Below are positions 57,058 through 64,000 of a stretch of 64,000 nucleotides of DNA, one piece after another (positions within the stretch are counted from its first letter, which is position 1; each line of letters begins with the position of its first letter). A program made the translations under genes and the position numbers. Below the pieces are notes generated by a model. That model saw only the letters and a program-made list of their open reading frames with translations. It was not told the origin of the DNA and did not search any database. The stretch is from Brachypterus glaber. Lineage: Eukaryota; Arthropoda; Insecta; Coleoptera; Kateretidae. The stretch spans positions 29,043,026-29,107,025 of the forward strand of contig OY294048.1 in NCBI GenBank assembly GCA_958510825.1, given 5' to 3'.

Positions 57058-57772
57058 CAAGGTTATTTAGAAACAAGTTCGAGAAATTTAAGAGGTAATT
57101 CTACATTAAAAAATATGAAAAAAAGGTCCTATAAAGGTTGGTCCGGAAATGAGTCCTAAGGGAGCTACTGCTCTTTAAAATTGTAATAAAAATAAGGTTT
57201 ATAATTAATAACTCTTGTATCCTTTAAGCTAGAGCGTAGAGCTTTTGCACGTATTAATAAGGGCAATAAGTTTATGTTAATTTATTTATTTTTTATTTAT
57301 CCAGAGGTGTGCCTAGACGAACAAGGCTTAACACATTTTTGCCCCAAACTTTTTTATGTATACATTTTCTGGATTTTTTGTGATAAATATAGATTCCTTC
57401 ATCAAAAATACATAAAAAATATCGTAGAACTGTAAGAGCAACCGTTTAAAAAAAATGCATTTAAGAGGAAGTATAAAACATTTTGTGCCACTAAAAATTA
57501 TACTCTTTAAAAGGTTATAACTCCTTTATAATAAATTTAGGTGTTTTGGTGAAGAATACTTTTTTGTTTAGTTTTAAATGAAGAATCGCCCTGCAGCATT
57601 AAAATTTTATTAGTGTTTTTTTTTGTTCCCCATTCAATATGTCCATCTTCGAAGGGCTACAGCTTCCTTAGGGCTCATTTCCGGTCCAACCTTTATGGGA
57701 ACTTTTTTTTCATATTTTTTAACGTAGAATCACCTCTTAAATTTATCTGGAACTTATTTCTGAATAACGCTG
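57058..57772. mobile_element. Fold-back with GAGCCCTAAGGGAGCTAC arms
   Basis: Starts CAAGGTTATTTAGAAACAAG, ends, inverted, CAGCGTTATTCAGAAATAAG, with TA at 57056-57057 and 57773-57774. Arms share TTTAAGAGGTAATTCTAC, GGTTGGTCCGGAAATGAG and CCTAAGGGAGCTAC. It abuts the previous element with only TATA between them. A 74-residue frame at 57613-57837 reads the right arm. Confidence 0.86.
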
Positions 57773-57889
57773 TATATATACAGGGTTATATAACTATACA
57801 GTTTTATTATAAGCCGCATGTGACCAAAGTACATTAATACATATTTTAAACATTGTGGTTGTCAATATATCAAAAATCAAGTTTTGTAC

Positions 57890-57996
57890 AATACAAAATA
57901 AATTTTTATAAAATATCTAAAATAACTAATTAATTACTAGTCATAATTACACGGGTTTACAAAATAAATTTTTATAAAATATCTAAAATAACTATG
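57890..57996 (+). repeat. Short tandem duplication
   Basis: ACAAAATAAATTTTTATAAA with ATATCTAAAATAACT occurs twice, about 67 bp apart, separated by TTACTAGTCATAATTACACG. Confidence 0.8.
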
Positions 57997-58007
57997 TTAT
58001 GATTACA

Positions 58008-58400
58008 CAGATCTACAAAAAAAGAAATTCTCTGTCCTAAGGTTCTAACCCATCATTTCCTATGTTTTTGATGGACTGAAACCGATTTCACTATAAAAAA
58101 AGTTTTTTCCAAACCAAGTGTATTTACCTACAAATTTGAATAATTTTTGAAATTTGTATACTGTATATACGATTTGTGAAAAAACCGCGCGTTTTTTTAT
58201 GGTGAAATCGGTGACAGCGCATTAAAAAACATAGAAAATGATGGGTTAGAACTTTGGGACAGATAATTTTTTTGTGACCCCGTTGCAGTGCACAGTGTGG
58301 ACCGATCTACAAAAAAAATCTCTACGCGATAATTTTTTGTTTTTATGGTAAGATCGGTTTCAGCGCATCAACAAACAGAGAATTTTTTTTGTAACTGTAT
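58008..58400. mobile_element. Palindromic element with extra half copy
   Basis: Left arm CTAACCCATCATTTCCTATG, TGAAACCGATTTCACTATAA; right arm ATGGTGAAATCGGTGACAGC, GAAAATGATGGGTTAGAAC. A third partial unit (GATCTACAAAAAAAATCTCT ... ATGGTAAGATCGGTTTCAGC) follows at 58303-58395. Confidence 0.65.
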
Positions 58401-58493
58401 TATTTATACATAGGGAAATATATTTATACATATTAAACGTGTTGTAGAAAATTTATTAAAATTGTTTTTTTCATTTTCCACCATAACACTTAG

Positions 58494-58710
58494 GGAACGT
58501 TCAAGTATTACGTAACGCAAATTGTACCAAAATTCATACACTTCATACCCCGGTTCTCGCGTTATTATAGGTTATAGGGATTTCATAATTTGGCTACCCC
58601 CCAAATAGGGAGGGGGTGTTAGTTGGGGTAGCCCTTAATAACCCAAGAACAGGGGTATGAAGTGTATGAATTTTGGTACAATTTGCTTTACGTAATAATT
58701 GAACTGTCCC
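58494..58710. mobile_element. Tourist-like MITE with GGGAACGTTCAAGTATTACG ends
   Basis: Begins GGGAACGTTCAAGTATTACG, ends CGTAATAATTGAACTGTCCC. TTA lies directly outside both ends. The arms share ACCAAAATTCATACACTTCA and TACCCCGGTTCTCGCGTTAT-type blocks. GGG termini with a TTA duplication fit PIF/Harbinger. Related units are 45900-46094 and 37630-37772. Confidence 0.8.
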
Positions 58711-59724
58711 TTATAGGTAGATTAAAAAAAAATATCTAAAATATGTTTGTAGGGACTACTAACAAAATTAATTTTTTTTTTTGCAATTTTGTGGCATTCA
58801 ATTTTGTGATATTTTTTGTGTCACAAAATAAGTGCTAAAGCGTCATTTATGGCAAATTATAATAAATATTTTGCAGAACAAAGTTCTAGAAGAATGGTTT
58901 TGGAAAAGTCCAAAAAGTCCAAACGAAAGGATTTAAGAAAGTAACTTGAAAATTTTGGAAATTATTAAAAAAAAAATGTATTTAGCCTTACAAAATGTAT
59001 TTAAGTTCCTTCCCAAAAATAATTTAGAGCCCCTAGGGCCCTACTCTTCTCTAAATATAAATATAAACTGAGTAACAAAGGTAATCTTTAAAAAGTAATA
59101 ATTTGTTTAATCGATCTATATTGCATGTTGTTTAATATTTATAGTCCAGTTGTTAAATCATTTTACTTATTTTTGAATGGCAAGCTCCTCCAAGTTGCAC
59201 TGTTATGAATTAAACTGAAACTACTTAAAACGCAATTGCAGTTCAATAATTCAACTTATATTGATGTAGACCAGCTCACGTATTGCATATTTATGACTAG
59301 GTACAGTGCATAGTTAATAAATCCCATGTAAAGAAGTCATTGTACAAATGTAAATACATGGTAGGCATTATTATACAAACAAATCTTTATCATTTATTAC
59401 TTGGTAACACACAGATACAATTTTGTGATGCAAATTTCAAGTACTCGGACAATGTAAACATCACGAGGAAAAGAAGCGGTTCATATATTTATAAAGAGAA
59501 GAATGAATAATGAATGAATGATGAATTTTCATAAAAAATGCATCGAATTTATGAATAAATTATTTGAAGGTGAGGTTAAAGATGCATATCGGATCCACGT
59601 TTTTAAAAATATCACACAGTTACTGCCATAAAACAAAAAAAAAACATATTCGTATTTGCAAGGAACACAGGTAGCTACTTAATGAACTAAGACTTGTTGG
59701 CTGAATTTTCGTATTATTATTACA
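58711..59724. other. Unassigned A+T-rich sequence
   Basis: No gene recognised. A GAATGAATAATGAATGAATG run lies at about 59501-59523. Confidence 0.4.
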
Positions 59725-60118
59725 ATGTTTTCGTACGACCTAGTATACACGAAATAAAGAAAAATGCATGTTCACTATATATCCTCGTTAGGATATTTTT
59801 CTATCGCACGAGTACATAGTGCACATTTGAATGAAATGACAACTCTGCACACTCATTTATCCAAACGATTACACATAGCATTCATTTTGACAAAAGTCAT
59901 TTGACGTTTATAAAATGTTGAAATGTCAAAATTAAACAAAGGTAATTCTTTAAAATATACATTTTTAAAGAGTCTAGACTGTAGATCCAACGAAAAATGT
60001 TGTTCGCAACTCGTTTGCGACAAGTCCTTAGTCCACTCGAATGATTTTGCTGCGCGTCGTCAAAAAAACTTAATTCTCGTGCACTAAGGACTAAAGTCGT
60101 TACGAAAACTACTATAGT
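59725..60118. repeat. Repeat with TTTTCGTACGACC ends and CTCGTGCACTAA core
   Basis: Left TTTTCGTACGACCTAGTA is loosely inverted at the right (ACTAAAGTCGTTACGAAAA). The core contains CCTTAGTCCACTCG and its inverse CGTGCACTAAGGACTAA. TACGACCTAGTA and CTCGTGCACTAA also occur at 14316-14525, suggesting a shared origin. Confidence 0.45.
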
Positions 60119-60242
60119 TATTTTCCTATTTCAAAGCTATATATGAGGCATGAAGGATAAAAAGGTAAAAGTCCAACATAGCTAACTTTTGAAAAACCGC
60201 AAAAAAAATTGTCATTCCCAATACATGGACCAGTACAATTTA

Positions 60243-61161
60243 ATTTTTAACCGACTTCCAAAAAGGAGGAGGTTATCAATTCGACTTGTGACTTTGTTTT
60301 TTTTATGTTTGTTCCCGCATAACTTTGGAACGAATGAACGGAATTTGATGAAACTTCTTGCAACTTAAAGAGGGTAATCATGAGGTAGTCCCGTTTTATT
60401 TGACGCTTGGATAATGCCGGGTAAGCCGGATAATTAAGATAAATCTAATAATTTTAACGCAATAGCACTTAAAAGCGGCTTAATTTGGTTCTACTACCAA
60501 CCAAATTTTTAGAGAAATTTCGGATAACTCGGATAAGCCGGATAACTTGATTAAGGGGTCACTCAAATATTGTGCCACACTGAAAATCTTTTAAATGCCT
60601 CTAAGCTTTATTCTTTGGACCTGTAATATTAAAATACCAAGAGAAAATGATAAATTTTATGATTTTACCATAAGGCGTTATTTGATTATTACTTAACGCT
60701 TAAAGTTTAACAAGATTTTCTTTATTATTTCGTTTAACATAAGATTGGTTGGACTCTTGGGCGTTGAAATAAAAATATTACCTTTATTTTTTAGAAATTT
60801 AAATTTAAGATAATGACGTCACGACAACTAACAGTGTATTGTGACGTCAGCAGCTTGCCTAGATGGAAGGACAATTATAATTTAGCTTAGATGACGTTAC
60901 AAATCTGCAAGTTCTGTGTCTCTAAAAAGTAAAAAATAAAAACTTTTCGCAAAAAAATGAACCGACTTCTGTGTCTCTAAAAAGTAAAAAATAAAAAATA
61001 CTTAAGTCGGTGCCAATTTCACAGCAAACAATAACAAAATAATGAAAAAACAATTGTTAGTAATAAATTTAGGGAATGGTGAAATTGGCACCGATTTAAG
61101 TATTTATTTTTTACTTTTTAGAGGCACAGAAGTCGGTTAATTTTTTTTGCGAAAAGTTTTT
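60243..61161 (-). repeat. TTAACCGACTTCC-ended family, copy 2
   Basis: Reverse complement of 52711-53633 over nearly its whole length. It starts TTAACCGACTTCCAAAAAGG and keeps the ATCCGGCTTACC-type, TTGGACTCTTGGGCG and TGACGTCAGCAGCTTGCC blocks and the terminal hairpin ACTTAAGTCGGTGCCAATTT. Frames found in copy 1 are interrupted here. Confidence 0.85.
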
Positions 61162-61383
61162 ATTATCGTTAAAAACAACACTTAAAATAGCTGACTCATG
61201 CTATATATATATACCTTATTTGAAATTCCTTGAAACGTAGATTGAATGGAATAAAAATCAAATTTTTAAAAGATTAGGACTTATCACCTGATTCTACACT
61301 GCCGCCCCATGCACAGAGGGGGTGTCTGATTTGACATTTATTTGAAAAACCTAACATGAATTTTGATAGTTACAATGCATATA

Positions 61384-62105
61384 CAGGGTGTTTCAGGTCA
61401 TTAATTTTGGGAAGTGATTCTACATCAAAAAATTTTAAAAGAAGTCCCTATAAAGGTTTGTCCAAAAATGAGCCCTAAGGGAGCTACAGTTCTTTTAAGC
61501 AGGCGTCTAAAAAAGTTTTTATTTAATATCTATAAATCCCTATAAACTTAAGTAACAATTTTTGCAAAAAGTCCTAAAATGGATAAAAGTTATTATCTGA
61601 TTAATAATTAGTAATTTTTGTTTGATTACTTTAACCAGGGCGGTGTAAAATAGAGGTTATTGTCACTTTTTTGCCCCAACCTTTTATGTCCGTATTTTTT
61701 TTAATTTCCCCAGTAAAATATGATTCCTTGGTTAAAATGCATGAAAAAGTTACTTTATTATCATATGTAATTTTTGTTTGATAACTTCAACCAGGGGCGT
61801 GTAAAATAGAGGTGATTGTCACTTTTTTGCCCCAACCTTTTATGTCTGTATTTTTTTACACTTCCCCAGAAAATATGATTACTCGGGTAAAATACATAAA
61901 AAAGTTACTCTTAGTATAACAAAGTAGGATCAGCCGTTTTCGAAAAAATTGCAGTTAAAGAGATTATATCATCATAGTTAAAAACTTAAGGCGAATAAGT
62001 TTAGGGCAAAAAAGTGACAAAGCCCCCTCATTTAGCACGCCCCTGTATAAAGTTACCAAAAGAATAACCTCTTAAAAATAATGATTAAGTACCTGAAATA
62101 CCCTG
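61384..62105. mobile_element. Fold-back with CAGGGTGTTTCAGGT ends
   Basis: Left CAGGGTGTTTCAGGTCATTA, right inverted CAGGGTATTTCAGGTACTTA, with TA next to both. It holds ATGAGCCCTAAGGGAGCTAC, as at 57058. A 156-bp block beginning GTAATTTTTGTTTGATTACT is tandemly duplicated (61611 and 61767) and contains CAGGG(C/G)CGTGTAAAATAGAG. Confidence 0.8.
61611..61920 (+). repeat. 156-bp tandem duplication inside the fold-back
   Basis: Two copies share GTAATTTTTGTTTGATAACT, GTCACTTTTTTGCCCCAACC and TTTTATGTC(C/T)GTATTTTTTT, with a few substitutions. Confidence 0.85.
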
Positions 62106-62119
62106 TAGGAAAAATACAA

Positions 62120-62232
62120 AAACTAAAATAATTCATATAAACAATTGAATAACAACATAAATGGTTACTTTGATTGGAAATGACCTTCTTCACTACCCAC
62201 TTTCGTTTGATTGTCCACTTTTGGGACACCCT
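62120..62232 (-). mobile_element. Lone ACAGGGTGTCC end, related to 52130-52232
   Basis: AATTGAATAACAACATAAAT, TTTGATTGGAAATGACCTTC, TTTCGTTTGATTGTCC and GGACACCCTGT match the right arm at 52135-52232. The opposite arm is not present here. Confidence 0.65.
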
Positions 62233-62912
62233 GTCTGCTGGGTAAAATCACAAGCTGTGAAGAGAGAACCTTGTTGATTGTAGAAAATTTGAGTTATTTA
62301 CGAAAGTTTAACTTTACTAATCAAGGTTTTTAATTTTTATGAAAAATTCTATTTTTAAATAATGAAAAAAGAAAAAACTCTGAACACACTGTATAAAAGA
62401 AACGTATTTAAAGTATCTACCATAAACTATATCCGTCTGGACAATATCCAGTGGATATTATATAGATGTAAACTCTACACGCAAAACCTATTAACCATAA
62501 AGTCAACAAATAGACGGTACCTGGTTGTTTCATAATGAGAACACCTACTGGTGTCTTCTGATATCGATATATAGCTTCTAGATGTCGATATGGTACTTTT
62601 TTAATTGCCATAAGCTCGACATGGAAGAGTACTGTGGGTGGATAGTAAAGTACCACGTATACAATATTTATTTATTGATATTATTTACATATTTAATAAA
62701 ATGTATTTTATATGTAGTAGTTATATTACTGGATTACTAACAGATGCCGTAAATAGAAATGCAATAGTCGAAGCGTCGAATAAAATCCTTATACCGGGTG
62801 GGTCATATAAGACGGATCAACCGTTTCCTGGCGTTATTGTTAAAGCTATAGACTTGATATTTATTTCACGGATACTACACTTTAAAATTATTTTCAGGGG
62901 TAATATCATAAG
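62233..62912. other. Unassigned sequence
   Basis: Two overlapping frames on opposite strands (62417-62656 and 62638-62964; 79 and 108 residues) have no recognised motif. The plus frame ends in the next hairpin element. Confidence 0.4.
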
Positions 62913-63075
62913 TGATACTAGGTTAGGTATCAGTGGTTTTTTACATAAATTTTACGAATATTAATCCCAATGACGAAAATGCAACGACTGCTTTAGCAGG
63001 AGTTGCATTTTCCAAAAATTTGGATTAATATGAGTAAAATTTGAAAAAAAAGCACCGGTACCTAACCTAGTATCA
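62913..63075. mobile_element. 163-bp hairpin element with TGATACTAGGTTAGGTA ends
   Basis: TGATACTAGGTTAGGTATCA at the left and GGTACCTAACCTAGTATCA at the right are inverted. Arms continue through AATATTAATCC / GGATTAATAT to a central GCAACGACTGCTTTAGCAGG hairpin. Confidence 0.75.
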
Positions 63076-63289
63076 GGAATTGATATTTAGGGAGAGAATA
63101 TAATTTATATTTAATACACATACCTCTTAATTAGAACGTATTAATCTACAAATCAATTATTTTTTATAAATTTAAAAGCAAACAATAAGCACGATTATAA
63201 ATTAGAGAAAAGAGGGGTAAAAAAACCATCGTAGGGGTAAGGTATTTTCACTTATCAGTACAGCATACTACATATATATATATAAATTG

Positions 63290-63355
63290 TATTCTCAGTA
63301 ATTTAATTACCGGCTATCGGTACTACAATTTTAAAAGAAAATTTTAAAAATTTGC
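63290..63355 (-). repeat. Repeat shared in inverse with 5835-5900
   Basis: AATTACCGGCTATCGGTACT followed by ACAATTTTAAAAGAAA matches the reverse complement of the 5835-5900 segment. Similarity weakens beyond. Confidence 0.5.
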
Positions 63356-64000
63356 CGGATTTCGTAAGTCGTTATGGAAAATTAATAAGTAAATTTAAAA
63401 ATTAAGGTAAATTTCTTTAAAACAGTAATAATATTGTTTAAATCATACGAATTTTATAATTTAGTCTATTACTCCATAATTTTATCACATTTTTTTCATA
63501 GTAGACCAATTAGTTAAAAAGTCACCACTTTTAGTTAGAAGTTACAGCTATAAGAACACATAATTACCAATAAATTTTAGACTAAAACCCAAAAATCTAG
63601 AATTAAATAATCGTTTAGTATACCTAACCATTTTTTAGATATTTGGTGTTTATGCCATTATTTTTTTCTTAAAAGGAATTATGACTTAATCTTTGGAAAC
63701 GGTTTGGACATTTTTTCCTCTTTAATCAAGTTAATTTTTTAGTGTGTAGGATAAAGAAAGTTAAAGTTGATGGTTCTGTCCTTTAATGTGTTATCGCTAT
63801 TTACAAACTTACCTCATCAGCCAATTTAAACTTTTTAATATTTATTTCTAAGCATGTAGAAATTACCAATGGCGATTTATCCCGTTAGATTAGACAGGGA
63901 CAAAAGTTCTACCCAAAAAGGATAGAAGACATACATACACTTCCACTTACACCCAACCAAACAAATTCTGTATTTGTTCTTTGTTGAACAAATACAATAC
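63356..64000. other. Unassigned A+T-rich sequence
   Basis: Nothing recognised. The last ~30 bp contain TTTGTTCTTTGTTGAACAAA, a short inverted word that may begin an element beyond the window. Confidence 0.4.

Noticed and set aside
62417..62964. Opposite-strand frames of 79 and 108 residues
   Set aside because: No recognised domain; the plus frame terminates inside a hairpin element.

Overview
This window looks like non-coding DNA from a large, repeat-dense, A+T-rich animal genome, most probably an insect. The evidence is the very high A+T content, the absence of any convincing host exon, rRNA, tRNA or operon-like structure, and many element types typical of insect genomes. These include CAGGGTG-ended fold-backs at TA targets, hAT-like and Tourist-like MITEs, 'TTAACCGACTTCC'-ended repeats and fragments of non-LTR retrotransposons. 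I cannot name the species or order.

The only protein-coding remains I can support are two dead non-LTR retrotransposon pieces, both on the minus strand. One is a reverse transcriptase C-terminus with the YADD box (4498-5420). The other is an RNase H plus CCHC C-terminus with a frameshift (24501-25261). The remaining ORFs fall inside palindromes, minisatellites or A+T-rich filler and look like chance.

Layout. 0-5 kb: a palindromic TA-target MITE sits inside a possible hAT remnant, followed by a MITE that carries a 16-bp tandem repeat, then the RT fragment. 5.5-10.4 kb: an old fold-back holds a second element; then comes a tandem array of palindromic units, then a hAT-like MITE with a perfect 8-bp target duplication. 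10.4-12.7 kb: diverged direct repeats, a GC-rich minisatellite and a 200-N gap. 13-21 kb: small hairpins, a 274-bp (AAAT)n tract, a near-perfect 470-bp palindrome with a hammerhead-ribozyme-like motif in each arm, a GTGCC minisatellite, and a repeat family shared with 2.4 kb. 21-29 kb: a third copy of the first MITE, the RNase H fragment, duplicated blocks and a CTGT-rich element. 29-41 kb: a 1.7-kb element with long inverted termini, two matching 146-bp Tourist-like MITEs, and two large fold-backs each invaded by a smaller element. 41-64 kb: many more fold-backs, several back to back or nested, and two opposite-facing copies of a ~920-bp family.

There is no gene system working together here. 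The organising theme is terminal and internal inverted repeats: most recognisable units can fold on themselves, several are nested, and target duplications (TA, TAA/TTA, probable 4 bp, 8 bp) point to at least four transposition mechanisms. All alignments were made by eye, and percentages and copy numbers were not computed.
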